Notes: generated from the sequence alone by a model not told the origin. Positions 34,561 through 46,448 are shown, numbered from the stretch's first letter. The stretch is 64,000 nt of DNA from Myxococcales bacterium (GCA_016717005.1 JADJUF010000037.1:1054001-1118000), one strand, 5' to 3'. Program-made: numbers and translations.

Positions 34561-34910
34561 CAGCCGCCGAGCGCGTCGTCGAGCCCGGCCGGCGTGAAGC
34601 CGACCACCAGCGTGTCGCCGACCCGGATGGCCGGCGCGCGCAGGTTGCCGCTGGGCCCGATGACCAGCGCGCGCAGGGCGTCGTCGGTCGGCTTGCTCGC
34701 CAGGTCGACCGTGATCGTCTGCTTGCCCTTGGCGACGATCAGCCGGCGGGCGGTGCGCACCAGCGCCAGCGCGGCCGGCGCCGCCATGGGGTGCTTGTCG
34801 GCGCGGACCAGCTCGCGCACCTCGATGCCGCCTGTCGCAAGAAACTCTTGCGATCGCTTGCAGCTCGTTCAACCGTTGCGGTGAAAGTACCAGTCGACGA
34901 CGCGGGCCAT
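34560..34910 (-). CDS. ArsC-like selenoprotein with UxxC motif
   Basis: The frame from ATG 34910 reads MARVVDWYFHRNG, then TGA (34869-34871), then TSCKRSQEFLATGGIEVREL, and continues to TGA at 34560-34562. If the first TGA is selenocysteine the product has 116 residues with a U14-x-x-C17 redox motif exactly where arsenate-reductase-like (ArsC/Spx) proteins have their N-terminal Cys before helix 1. Later family features are ALALVRTARRLIVAKGKQ and LRAPAIRVGDTLVVGF with the cis-Pro strand. A perfect hairpin follows the TGA at SECIS distance. Starting instead at an internal codon would lose the first strand and active site. Likely a cytoplasmic thiol/selenol oxidoreductase; the substrate is unknown. 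Confidence 0.8.
34835..34853 (-). promoter_or_regulatory. SECIS-like hairpin of the ArsC-like selenoprotein
   Basis: On the minus strand TCGCAAG-AGTTT-CTTGCGA: seven perfect pairs and a five-base loop with G at its second position. The loop lies 23-27 bases downstream of the TGA. Stem length, loop size and distance all fit the published bacterial SECIS consensus. It falls within the coding sequence, as bacterial SECIS elements do. Confidence 0.75.
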
Positions 34911-35187
34911 GGGCGAGACGTACCACGGCGGCGGGTCGGCGGGAGCGCGGCGCGCGCGATCTCACCCCGGGTGGGTGGGGTGGTCTCGGCCGGGCCTCGA
35001 CGACGCGTCATCGAGCAGCGCGGTGTCACGTCTCGCGCGGTCGACAGGTGGAACGTCGACGGCGCATGTCAGCCGTCGGTCGATCGCGTGACGGAACCGG
35101 CGCAGGCCCCCACTCACGAGCCTGCGCCCCCGAGCTCGCGGCCGGCACGTCGCTTGCTGCTCGAGCGCGTCAGGAGGGCTCGTCACC
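34911..35187. other. Divergent intergenic region, no gene seen
   Basis: 277 bases between the selenoprotein gene and the first vWA gene. A good ribosome-binding site (AGGAGGG) precedes the vWA ATG at 35188. No clear promoter, RNA or small frame was identified. Confidence 0.4.
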
Positions 35188-36618
<1,431 letters not shown>

Positions 36619-36734
36619 GCGGGACCGGAACCGCGATCGAGCGCGGTCGGCGACAGTGAGTCGAGGCCTTCGCGCGGGTCTTGCCAGGAACCGGTAAATC
36701 GGTGGTACCATCATCCGCAAGGAGGGACGGGCGT

Positions 36735-38098
<1,364 letters not shown>

Positions 38099-38318
38099 GC
38101 GACCCCGCCGGCCGCCGACAGCGAGGTCGAGGCCCGCTGCGAGGTGCGGCCGTAGGCGGGTTGAACTCGAGACGGCCGCGCCAGCGCCGCACCGGCCGAT
38201 GCCGTCCTCGAGGTCCGCTGCCAGATCACGTCCTCCAACCACAATCAGGGGAAGATCTGTCTGGAGGGGCGTCGTCCGAAGAGCGGCGCGCTCTGCGCCG
38301 GTCGTTGGAGGAGTTCAA

Positions 38319-39731
38319 GTGACCAATATCAATCATGTGTTTCGAGTCGTCACGGCGTTCGCGCTGGCCGCGGCGGCCTGCGGCGATGCCGGAAGTGGTC
38401 CGATCGACGCCGCGACCGGCGTCGACGATGCCGCCGATGCGGCCCCGGACGCAGCGCCGGAGGCGATCGCGACGATCAACGAGGCCGCCAACCCGGACCT
38501 CGATCTGCTGTTCGTCGTCGACAACTCCGGCACGATGGCCGCGGCGCAGGCGGCGGTGGCCGCCGCGATCCCCGCGATGGTCCAGCGGCTGTCGACGCTG
38601 CCGGGCGGGCTCCCCAACCTGCACGTCGGCGTGGTCTCGACCAACATGGGCAGCGGTGGCGTGAACATCGGCGGGTGCAGCACGGCGAGCAGGCCGCTAG
38701 GCGACAACGGCTACCTGCAGCTCAACGGATGCCCGGGGCTGACCGCGCCGTTCCTGGCCGACCTCCGTGACGCGGGCGGTGGGCGCCAGCGCAACTTCAC
38801 AGGCGAGCTCGCGCCGGTGCTCGGGTGCATGGTCCAGCTCGGCACGACGGGGTGCGGCTTCGAGCAGCCGCTCGAGGCGATGTTCCAGGCGTTGCAGCCG
38901 GGCAAGAACCCGGGGTTCCTGCGCGCCGACGCGATGCTGGCGGTGGTGCTCGTCGGCGACGAGGACGATTGCTCGGCGACCGACAGTCAGCTGTTCGGCG
39001 ATCCCAACGGGACGATCGCGTCGCCGCTGGGCCCGCGCACGTCGTTCCGTTGCTTCGAGTTCGGCGTGCGGTGCGACAACGATCCGAACCCGCGGATGTT
39101 CGGGACGCGGACCGGCTGCGTGCCCCGGGCCGGCTCGCCGTACGTCCAGTCGGCGACGCGCTACGTCGACTTCCTGCGCACGCTCAAGCCCAACGCGAGC
39201 GACCTGGTGGTTGGTGGGATCATCGGCGCCGTCGACGCGCAGCGCACCGCGGTGGTCGCGGCAGACCCGGACGATCCGACGCGCCCGGCGGTGGTGCCAT
39301 CGTGCCAGGGCGCTCATGGGTCGGCGTATCCCGGGTTTCGCCTCGCGACGTTCCTCGACAGCGTCTTGGGTCACACCTCGCGCTCGTCGATCTGCGACGG
39401 CTCGTACGACGCCGCGCTGGCGGCGACCGCCGAGCAGGTGCGGCGCGCGCAGGGCGACCCGTGCATCCATCAGCCCCTGCTCGACCAACGCCCTGACCAG
39501 CCGGGCGTGCAGGTGCGCTGCGAGGTCACGCACTACACGATGGTCGGCGGCGTGCGCACCGATCCGGTCGTGCTGCCCGAGTGCGTCGGCGTTCCCGAGG
39601 TGTGCTGGCGGATCGTGTCCGATCCGGCCGCGTGCGGCGACGTCCCCAACGCCTGGCGGCTCACCGTCGACTGGGCGGGACCGGCGCCGGTCGACGCGCT
39701 GGTCGAGGCACGCTGCGAGGCCCAGCCGTAG
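38319..39731 (+). CDS. vWA-like lipoprotein, third of triplet
   Basis: 470 residues. GTG start at 38319 after a GGAGGAG ribosome-binding site. Signal peptide with lipobox AAAC (Cys21). The metal-site motif reads DNSGT rather than DNSGS, but the fold markers remain: LHVGVVSTNMGSGGVNIGGC, VGDEDDCSATDSQLFGD, TSFRCFEFGVRCDNDP. It is more diverged from the first two than they are from each other. The C-terminus ends DALVEARCEAQP. Likely surface-exposed, with the same unknown role as its neighbours. Confidence 0.85.
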   Translation: MTNINHVFRVVTAFALAAAACGDAGSGPIDAATGVDDAADAAPDAAPEAIATINEAANPDLDLLFVVDNSGTMAAAQAAVAAAIPAMVQRLSTLPGGLPNLHVGVVSTNMGSGGVNIGGCSTASRPLGDNGYLQLNGCPGLTAPFLADLRDAGGGRQRNFTGELAPVLGCMVQLGTTGCGFEQPLEAMFQALQPGKNPGFLRADAMLAVVLVGDEDDCSATDSQLFGDPNGTIASPLGPRTSFRCFEFGVRCDNDPNPRMFGTRTGCVPRAGSPYVQSATRYVDFLRTLKPNASDLVVGGIIGAVDAQRTAVVAADPDDPTRPAVVPSCQGAHGSAYPGFRLATFLDSVLGHTSRSSICDGSYDAALAATAEQVRRAQGDPCIHQPLLDQRPDQPGVQVRCEVTHYTMVGGVRTDPVVLPECVGVPEVCWRIVSDPAACGDVPNAWRLTVDWAGPAPVDALVEARCEAQP

Positions 39732-39884
39732 GCGAGCGCGTTGGCGCGACGATGCGACCAGCGCGATGGGGCCGCGCGATGGCCGCCTGATCGCTTGGGG
39801 GCCGCGCGCGGGCCGCCTGGCACGGGAGCGAGCTATCATGCCGCGGTGGGGCAACAAGGCGGAGCGTCTGGAATCACTGGGGAG

Positions 39885-40313
39885 ATGAAGCTCGCGGTGG
39901 CGGCGCTGTCGCTGGTCGTCCCGGGCGCCGGCCACGCGCTGCGCGCACGGGTCTGGCGCGGTCTGGCGTGGCTCGTCGTCGCGGCGGCGCTGGCCATGAC
40001 CCTGACGCTCACCGGGCCGCTCGGCTTGCTGGCGGCGCTGCTGGTACGCGTCGCGGCGGCGATCGACGCGGTGGTCGTACGCTCCGGCGGGCCGGTGCCA
40101 TCGTCGCGGGTCATCGGGATCATCCTGGCGATGGCTGGGGCGACGGTCGGGATGTGGGTCTTCATGCGGCTGGTGATGTTCGAGGGCCACGGAGGGAGAC
40201 GACTTCGGGCGAGATGCGCAGGTGCAAATAGTGACGCTCGTAGGAGTCGAAAGACGAATTTCTCCGCAAACGTTCCTGCTCCAAGCGAAGAGCACAAGTG
40301 GCGCGTTCACTAG
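39885..40313 (+). pseudogene. Host membrane protein truncated at the left edge of the low-GC island
   Basis: It starts MKLAVAALSLVVPGAGHALRAR after a GGGGAG ribosome-binding site. Three hydrophobic segments follow (GLAWLVVAAALAMTLTLTGPLG, LLVRVAAAIDAVVV, VIGIILAMAGATVGMWVFMRL). The pattern matches the N-terminal membrane region of small proteins that, in relatives, continue into a signal-peptidase-like domain. Here, after LVMFEG at about 40185, composition switches to low GC and the frame runs on as unrelated basic sequence (RRLRARCAGANSDARRSR). The 3' part of the gene appears lost at the island junction. The family comparison is from recall. Confidence 0.6.
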
Positions 40314-41268
40314 CGCTCCGACCGCCGTCGACATTGATACGCGTCATCTCGCGCTTTGGACCGACCCGACCGCAACGCCGATGCTCGTGGTCCTTTGGTC
40401 CAAACCGTCGAACAGCCTCCGAGTCCGTACTGCCCGCGAACTACGCACAGAAGTCGACGTGCGTTCAGCTGACTGGACTAGTCAAGACACCGTCTCCTGT
40501 TCATTTCGACCCGCGCATCAGTTTGGGACGGTTGTGGGACTCGAGGAACTTGCAAGAATGATGGGCGATGAACTGGACGCGCTCGGAGGAAGGCTGCAAT
40601 TTCATCGCCATAGACGTCGAGTGTTGTTGTCTTCCTTGATGGCCACAAGGCTTTCCGGTCCTATGACGGTACAGTTCAAGGAAAGCGCTACAGACGGAGG
40701 TCCTGGCGCGCTTCATCTCGGGACCGGATGGGAGTTCGCCGACATAGACCCGATCGATAGGGGAATTCACAAGTTTGTGTCGGCGCTGCTATTGTACGAA
40801 GAGGTCTGGCTCCCGATGCAGTTTGCCGCTGATTTGGTATCGGCGCTCGGACTGACGCATGTTGCAGCATTGATCGAGCGCCGCAGGTTGCGCTTAATGT
40901 ACCCTGTCGCGGAAGTGGGGGTCACAGAGAGCGAGAACGGAGTCCGTGGTAAACTCGGACAGGCCTCACACTCCGTTCTCAGTGGGGGGGAAGCCGTGAA
41001 GCGTTGGTGTGGCTCGATTGAGAAGAGCCTGCGAATCACCGGACTGGCAAGGGTGCTTGCTCGAGCTGTGGAATTGGTTCCAGAAAATGTGTCGACCCGA
41101 ACCATTGAAGACGTTGTAGCGGATCTCTCGACGAAAAGCATTAGAAAATCGCTCGGCCTTGGTGGCGACACAGCGTTTGCGGTGTGGGATCGAGAACTGG
41201 TGAACCGGCTGCTCCATCTGGAACCTGGATCTCGACCGCTGCGTATCACTATTCGCTCGACGTTGTAG
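40222..41268 (+). CDS. DUF4365-like PD-(D/E)XK nuclease-domain protein, probably 5'-truncated
   Basis: 348 residues from GTG 40222, but the same frame is open upstream to about 40177 and reads EGDDFGRDAQVQIVTLVGVE. This corresponds to the D-x-G-x-D strand of DUF4365 nuclease domains, followed by the expected FLLQAKSTSG (QxK motif) and LALWTDPTATPMLVVLW. The N-terminal helix with the first catalytic Glu is missing at the island edge, and the apparent start falls inside the nuclease motif. The C-terminal ~200 residues are unrecognised. Probably an inactive remnant of a defence gene, though a short form could still be expressed. Confidence 0.6.
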   Translation: MQIVTLVGVERRISPQTFLLQAKSTSGAFTSAPTAVDIDTRHLALWTDPTATPMLVVLWSKPSNSLRVRTARELRTEVDVRSADWTSQDTVSCSFRPAHQFGTVVGLEELARMMGDELDALGGRLQFHRHRRRVLLSSLMATRLSGPMTVQFKESATDGGPGALHLGTGWEFADIDPIDRGIHKFVSALLLYEEVWLPMQFAADLVSALGLTHVAALIERRRLRLMYPVAEVGVTESENGVRGKLGQASHSVLSGGEAVKRWCGSIEKSLRITGLARVLARAVELVPENVSTRTIEDVVADLSTKSIRKSLGLGGDTAFAVWDRELVNRLLHLEPGSRPLRITIRSTL

Positions 41269-41299
41269 AGCACGAGAGGAGATTTCGGGAATTGCCACG

Positions 41300-41836
41300 A
41301 TGAAGATGCAACGTTCGACCTTCTTGCGGTCGTTTGATGCTGTGGGCGGCCTCGAGGCCGCAATGTACGCGAACGAGTTACCAGACATCGCGAGCACTAT
41401 TGAGGCGTTGGGTATCGATGCCTGCATGGCGCTAGTCGCCTCTCCCGAGGCGCAAGGATTTCGGGATTGGTTTTGGGAGTGCTACGCACCTTCGTGGAAC
41501 GAAGATGCCTCCATGGCAGATCAGTTTGTCGGAAAGGCCTCTGCATTAGTGGGCGTCGATGCGCGGGCGTTGAGGTTCGCGAACAGTTTGCGATTCTCCT
41601 ACTTGGCGCCTACGCCTGCGGGCCTTTCGGTGCGCGCGGCGCCGACTCCGGGCGCTATGGGGTACGCTCGACGATGCAAGCGCGCGGGACCGACGCTGGA
41701 TCGCCAGCGCGCTCACCATGCGAAGAGACGAGTGCAGCGCATTGTTCAGCGACTTGGCGCCGTGCCGGCTGCATATGGCCCATGTCCCTGTGGCAGCGGT
41801 GAGCGCTTTCGTTTCTGCTGCGGGAGACGATACTAG
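41300..41836 (+). CDS. SEC-C motif protein
   Basis: 178 residues, starting MKMQRSTFLRSFDAVGG. An N-terminal helical region is followed by a basic stretch (RRCKRAGPTLDRQRAHHAKRRV) and a C-terminal SEC-C zinc motif YGPCPCGSGERFRFCCG (CxC...CC), as found on SecA and many accessory proteins including some defence genes. It is in the low-GC island, 31 bases after the DUF4365-like gene and in the same direction, so probably co-transcribed. Role unknown. Confidence 0.7.
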   Translation: MKMQRSTFLRSFDAVGGLEAAMYANELPDIASTIEALGIDACMALVASPEAQGFRDWFWECYAPSWNEDASMADQFVGKASALVGVDARALRFANSLRFSYLAPTPAGLSVRAAPTPGAMGYARRCKRAGPTLDRQRAHHAKRRVQRIVQRLGAVPAAYGPCPCGSGERFRFCCGRRY

Positions 41837-41886
41837 CAGACCGTCGAAAACGGGAGTCTGGGCTCCGATCCTGTCGCAGCCTCAGA

Positions 41887-42738
41887 TCAGAGACCCAACT
41901 CATACAGCGTCCTTCGAACAATGTCGGCAGGCCGGGCGCAATCCAATCGGCCGCCACCGCGCCGGTGCCACGGTAGTTCGAGTTGCGCAAGATCGGACGT
42001 CGCGAGCTGGTCTGCCACGGCACGCTGCTGCAACCGCGGCAACAACGCGAACACCTCGGCGGCCACGCTGGCTTCCAGACGAGCACCGCGGTTGAGTGCA
42101 TCTTGCAACGACGCGCACCACACATCCGGCGCAACGGCGACCAAGCGCGCTAGGTACCTAAAGAGGAGCGTTTCGGCGATTTCGTGAATCGAGGCCCGGG
42201 CGATCCGCTTCGACGCGGTCTCGCGCTCGATGGTCGTTAGCGCTTTCCAACGGACAGCGATTGCGTGCCAGCCGAGGACGCTGTCGACGTTCGACAGCCG
42301 TTGCAATGCGCCGTCGAGGCGGGGCGCGAGCTCGCGCCTATCGACCCATCCCAAGTCTTGCTCGATATCGAAATACTGGTCCCGGAGGACGTGGCCCGTT
42401 TCATCGACTGCTTCTCCGAGTCGCCTTTCGAAGATGGACACCAACTCATCAACACGGTCGTCAGACAACACCACGTCATCAACCCCGACCAGGAGACCTC
42501 GCAGGCCGCTACGCTCGTCTGCGTGAAGTAGACGCCATGCCAAGCGCACCAACTCCTCTGACTCGCGGAATGCGCCGCGAAGGAGCGAGACGACAGTTCC
42601 ACCAGACGGGGCGAAAAGGCGCATCCCGTCCGCGTCGGGTTCCACGCACCACTGAACAGCGTTGTTCGCGATCTCGATGGCCACGGGGCGCACCGTCTCG
42701 TGCTGAAGCGCCGCGTGGACTGGGGATGACACCTTCAT
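41887..42738 (-). CDS. Unknown protein coupled to the nuclease-NACHT gene
   Basis: 283 residues from ATG 42738, which overlaps the stop of the NACHT gene (ATGA). This is strong evidence for translational coupling. It starts MKVSSPVHAALQHETVRP and contains an acidic LLVGVDDVVLSDDRVDELVSIFERRLGE region, then helical C-terminal repeats (ALLPRLQQRAVADQLATSD-like). No TM or signal peptide. Not recognised. As an obligate neighbour of a putative antiphage STAND protein it could be a regulator or immunity partner, which is inference. Codon bias matches the island. Confidence 0.6.
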   Translation of the reverse strand: MKVSSPVHAALQHETVRPVAIEIANNAVQWCVEPDADGMRLFAPSGGTVVSLLRGAFRESEELVRLAWRLLHADERSGLRGLLVGVDDVVLSDDRVDELVSIFERRLGEAVDETGHVLRDQYFDIEQDLGWVDRRELAPRLDGALQRLSNVDSVLGWHAIAVRWKALTTIERETASKRIARASIHEIAETLLFRYLARLVAVAPDVWCASLQDALNRGARLEASVAAEVFALLPRLQQRAVADQLATSDLAQLELPWHRRGGGRLDCARPADIVRRTLYELGL

Positions 42739-44636
42739 ACCAGTCGCATAGAGCGACATCGGTAGCCACTGGCGTAGACGGCGGCGGCGGCGTCCGATCC
42801 GCGGCCTATCAGCCGCTCGAGTGCGGCTCCGGGAAACGGCCGTCGACGATCCCAGGTCTCCCATGCGTTCAGCAAGTGCGTAGCGAGCACTTCAGATTCG
42901 GCGACGAGTTCCCCGAATTCGCCCCAAGTGCCCAAGACCGCATCGCCGAGATTGACGGTCAGGAGCTTATCGATCCTGCCCGCACTAACAAGCTCGGCGA
43001 CATAAGCAGCGCGTACTCTTGAAGTGAAGCGGCCGAGTTCCTCTGGCGGCATTTCGGGCAACTTCGGGCCAATGGCGCGAACCACGCGCGTACGCACCTC
43101 GCCGCTTGGAGGCCGGATCGCATCAGGCGCCAGCGGCTGATAACGACCATGTTGCCTGCTATCACCTACGTGCGCACGCCAATCTGGCCAGTCCGCAGCC
43201 AGCGCATCGCGACCTTCGTCGGTGCTCGCGATCTCTTCGACGACTTCCGGCCCTGGCTTGTACGCGTCCGAGAGCCACTTCAGCGCCTTCACAAGTACGC
43301 GCGCATCACACTCACCTGGATGAAGTGCCAACGCTGCGGCGCCCGGCATCAGTTGCCCCGTCATCCGTGCAATCGAGGCCAGTCTTTTGAGAGTGGGTTC
43401 AGCCTCCGGTCCGCGCGGCAGGCTGCGGAGCGCCAGGCCCGCACAAACTGCCGGCGGGGCACCGAAGTGGTCGTGGCCATCATCACCGATCATCACTGCT
43501 AACAACTCGCGGACATCTTCTTCCGCGGAGTGTCGAGCCATTGCATCGATCGCCGCTGCGCGCACGGAAGCGTCGCGGTGCCACAGAGTCTGCACAACGT
43601 CGCCAAGACTCAGCTCTCGTTCGATGAACCAGTGCACGGGATCCGCGGGGAGTTCGAACGTGGGGCGTAGCGCGTCTCGAAGACCGGTCCATGCGGCTCC
43701 GCCAGCTCGCGCTATTCGACGAGCTGGTTCGATCATCAGGTCGCCAACCCACACTGACGTCTCATCTAACAGCCCGTCGGCGACAGCCCCCACAACAGCG
43801 TCGACTGTAGACGAGTTCAAGGCATTCGACTGTGCCTGCTCAATGTCCGCCGCCGAACGGACAGCTGTCACCACTTGACGAAGCGTTGACGTGTTGACGG
43901 TTGCCTCTTCGGCACGCCGCAGAAGACTAGCGATTCTTTCGTTCGCCAGCTGCACGGCTCCTTCGGCCGCATCGAGACCAATCGCGTGCCGGACCGGCTC
44001 CATGCCGGCATGCTCACGAGCGGCCGCGAGCACGACCTCGGACGACTTCCCTCGTAGTTCGTGTGCGTAGAGAGACTCTGCGACAGACCGAAGCGCAAAG
44101 GAAACTGTGTCGCCCTCGCGCACGAGCACGCCAAGATGCCGCTCGACTTCGTCGTGGATGGTGTCGGCTACCTCAATGCCGTTTGCCATGCAGGCGCGCT
44201 CAAAACGCTGCAGTGAGATCGGACCCAAGAGCGCTTCGCGCGCGAGCTCGCAGAGCATCGGGCGCACCGAATCAAACGAGACGCGTGGCGCTCCTCGCCG
44301 CGCGCGCCACGCGTCGAACATCAGATGCACCGTCTGCGCAAAGAGAGCCGCGCGGTGACGAGGTACCACTTGTCGATTCAGCGCGATCAGGAGCGCGGCC
44401 GTTGCAGTGAGGGGAACGCGGAGCAGGTCATGATCTTCGGAACCGAGGCTCTCCAGCACGCGTGTCACAGCGGCTCGATACTCCTCGCCCATGTCTCGCC
44501 ACGACGCCAGGTACCGGCGGACGTCGGTTGCCGTCCACGGCGATAGCTGCAGTGTTGCAAAACCATCTGCACCACCGGGAAGCGTCGATGGCCTTGTTGC
44601 CGCAACAATCCCGCAAGACGTGCACCGCGACGTCCG
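42735..44636 (-). CDS. Nuclease-NACHT protein, C-terminal part after a frameshift
   Basis: It continues the STAND protein in a shifted frame. It opens with the sensor strand CGIVAATRPSTLPGG and FATLQLSPWTATDVRRYLASW, typical of NACHT ATPases just after Walker B, then winged-helix-like and HEAT/ARM-like helical repeats (ASVRAAAIDAMARHSAEEDVRELLAVM) over ~500 residues to the stop at 42735. The helical repeats are the likely sensor. The frame has no start of its own that would yield an intact NTPase. The stop overlaps the next gene's ATG. Confidence 0.65.
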   Translation of the reverse strand, partial: RTSRCTSCGIVAATRPSTLPGGADGFATLQLSPWTATDVRRYLASWRDMGEEYRAAVTRVLESLGSEDHDLLRVPLTATAALLIALNRQVVPRHRAALFAQTVHLMFDAWRARRGAPRVSFDSVRPMLCELAREALLGPISLQRFERACMANGIEVADTIHDEVERHLGVLVREGDTVSFALRSVAESLYAHELRGKSSEVVLAAAREHAGMEPVRHAIGLDAAEGAVQLANERIASLLRRAEEATVNTSTLRQVVTAVRSAADIEQAQSNALNSSTVDAVVGAVADGLLDETSVWVGDLMIEPARRIARAGGAAWTGLRDALRPTFELPADPVHWFIERELSLGDVVQTLWHRDASVRAAAIDAMARHSAEEDVRELLAVMIGDDGHDHFGAPPAVCAGLALRSLPRGPEAEPTLKRLASIARMTGQLMPGAAALALHPGECDARVLVKALKWLSDAYKPGPEVVEEIASTDEGRDALAADWPDWRAHVGDSRQHGRYQPLAPDAIRPPSGEVRTRVVRAIGPKLPEMPPEELGRFTSRVRAAYVAELVSAGRIDKLLTVNLGDAVLGTWGEFGELVAESEVLATHLLNAWETWDRRRPFPGAALERLIGRGSDAAAAVYASGYRCRSMRLV

Positions 44637-45883
44637 GGTGCCAAGCGAAGCTCGTCGCCGCGAATGATGTCGAGTTGTTGCCACACCGACGAACCGACCT
44701 CGTCGACCCCGTCCACGAGCAGAACCCACGATGCAGAATAGTCAGAGAGACGCAAGCTTGGGGTTCCGGAAGAGACAACCTCAGGCCAACCGTACCGCCG
44801 CAGCTCCCTAGCGTGGACGAGCAACGGCATCGGCGCGGCAACGTCACGCACGGCCCTTTCACCGAGATGATGAGCGCACCATGCGAGCAGTGTCGACTTG
44901 CCCGTTCCGACGTCCCCCACGAGAGCGACACAGCGCTCCCGCGAGAGTCTTGAGAGAACCGCCTCGATCTCCAGGTCGCCATCGCTGCCGTCAGGAGCCC
45001 GTCCGCCGTCGTTCTTCTCAGGTCGAGCCAAGCGGCGACGCGCCTCGTCGATCACATGGGCAGGGACGAACACGCTCGCTGACCGCACGCTCGACGTCCA
45101 TGTGCCGGCGCCGTCTAACGAATCGAGTGGCTGATGCGCTCTCCATCGGCGCGCAACGCTCGATAGGTACTTCGCTCGCACTCCGCCGTCACCACCAAGT
45201 GGCGCAAACGACGAACAGCGACTCTCCAGCAGGCGAGCAAGCCCGTCTGGCGTCACGACGTCCTGCTTCCGCAGGCGGGCAACGACGTCGATGAGCGCGT
45301 TGTGGACGTTCACAACGTCCGTCTGTGGCAACTGGCGCGCGAGAGAATCGCGAGCGAGATCGTCAACCTCGTCGAGGTTGCCCAAGCGCTCGACGGAGAG
45401 CCTGCCGAGCAACGCAACGACTTCAACGCGAGGCATGGCGAGCTCGGTCGCGACCCAGTCAAGCCAGGCTCGATCCAGTCTTGATGAAGTCGACCAGAGC
45501 TGTTCCGTGTCGACGATGCCTGCACGGGTTCTTCGGCACAACGCGCCGAAGCGACGGAGATTGTGACCATCAACCTCAAACCATTCGCCGAAGCCAAGCG
45601 TCGGTTCATCGCAGGCAGCCGTCGACGCCTGCCTGAGGCAGGCGGTGAGCTGCTTCGCATCCAGTGCGCCGCTCTTGATCTGCCAGGACTGGATCCACGG
45701 TCTACCGCCTCGATGCGAGGTCTCCGAGACGTCGTCGAAGCCCGGAAACCGCTTGTCTTCGCGCCGAAGCTCGCAAACTCCATCCACCCCCGCAAGTGCG
45801 TCCGCGAGCATGCGCGCCGCGCGGTACGCAACCACATGATCCTCGTACGTGTTGCCGCCGCGAAGGGCGTCACGATCTCCCAC
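44465..45883 (-). CDS. Nuclease-NACHT (Avs-like STAND) protein, N-terminal part before a frameshift
   Basis: GTG start at 45883. Residues 1-120 look like a Cap4/DUF4297-type PD-(D/E)XK nuclease: Glu14 in NTYEDHVVAYRAA, FDDV (Asp51) and SWQIKSG (Gln68-x-Lys70). The NTPase has Walker A GDVGTGKST at 323-331 and Walker B WVLLVDGVDEV near 386-396. At about 44637 the frame is lost; one extra C in ACCCGG would join it to the C-terminal part. Beyond that point this frame (GARLAGLLRQQGHRR on) is out-of-frame sequence to 44465. The architecture (nuclease effector, NACHT, repeats) matches antiviral STAND proteins. Island codon bias. Confidence 0.7.
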   Translation of the reverse strand: MGDRDALRGGNTYEDHVVAYRAARMLADALAGVDGVCELRREDKRFPGFDDVSETSHRGGRPWIQSWQIKSGALDAKQLTACLRQASTAACDEPTLGFGEWFEVDGHNLRRFGALCRRTRAGIVDTEQLWSTSSRLDRAWLDWVATELAMPRVEVVALLGRLSVERLGNLDEVDDLARDSLARQLPQTDVVNVHNALIDVVARLRKQDVVTPDGLARLLESRCSSFAPLGGDGGVRAKYLSSVARRWRAHQPLDSLDGAGTWTSSVRSASVFVPAHVIDEARRRLARPEKNDGGRAPDGSDGDLEIEAVLSRLSRERCVALVGDVGTGKSTLLAWCAHHLGERAVRDVAAPMPLLVHARELRRYGWPEVVSSGTPSLRLSDYSASWVLLVDGVDEVGSSVWQQLDIIRGDELRLAPGRRGARLAGLLRQQGHRRFPVVQMVLQHCSYRRGRQPTSAGTWRRGETWARSIEPL

Positions 45884-46448
45884 GTCGCGTCATCGTACCG
45901 CGAGATGGGCTTGATCCACGCCGACAGACCAGTTTCGTTCGCTGCCAGGCACACCGTCGGTGCATGACGACTGTGCGCGTCGGCGGCTTTCGCGCGCCTC
46001 GCCGACCGCGCGCGTCCGGGACCTGGCTACACCGGCTACACCAGCAGCGCCGCGCGCAGCCACGGTGATTCAGACCGCCCCACCCCGCCCCGCGCTCGCA
46101 GAGGTCCCGCGCGGTGTCGACGCGGAGGGACAGCGCGTTGCGGCCACGACGAACCTGGCACCGCCACATCGAGGAGCGAACGTCCAGGGCGTGATCGGCG
46201 GCACGCCACGGCTCGATGACGAGCTCGCTTGCCTTGGCGCGCAGGAGCGTTTCCACCTGGTCGGCGTCCAGGTCGACCGCGATGTTGCATGCCGTGCTCG
46301 CGATCGTGACATCGGTGTACAGGAGCCGGACCTCGGCAGTGAGCGGATCCGGCGCCTGCGAGAGTCGCCGCAGGATCAGCGGCACCTCGGCGGTCGGGCT
46401 AACGCCGAGACCAGCGCGGTGCATCGTCACGTCGATGGTCGTGTGCAC
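45870..46448 (-). CDS. Doubtful hypothetical protein
   Basis: A frame of 192 residues whose first ~80 (VHTTIDVTMHRAGLG, EVRLLYTDVTIAS, NIAVDLDADQVETLLRAK) look protein-like. The last ~80 are Arg/Cys-rich and look like shadow sequence. No strong ribosome-binding site. It sits at the right edge of the low-GC island and overlaps the start of the nuclease-NACHT gene by 14 bases. It may be a decayed gene. Confidence 0.25.
   Translation of the reverse strand: MHTTIDVTMHRAGLGVSPTAEVPLILRRLSQAPDPLTAEVRLLYTDVTIASTACNIAVDLDADQVETLLRAKASELVIEPWRAADHALDVRSSMWRCQVRRGRNALSLRVDTARDLCERGAGWGGLNHRGCARRCWCSRCSQVPDARGRRGARKPPTRTVVMHRRCAWQRTKLVCRRGSSPSRGTMTRRGRS

Larger units (their letters stand above)
40185..45960. 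other. Low-GC genomic island (defence-like content)
   Basis: Base composition and codon bias drop sharply at about 40185 and recover at about 45960. The island carries a DUF4365-like nuclease protein, a SEC-C protein, an unknown protein and a nuclease-NACHT protein. The left junction breaks a host gene and also lacks the nuclease gene's 5' end, so the edge looks like an illegitimate join rather than a site-specific insertion. No integrase, att repeats or tRNA were seen. Confidence 0.65.
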
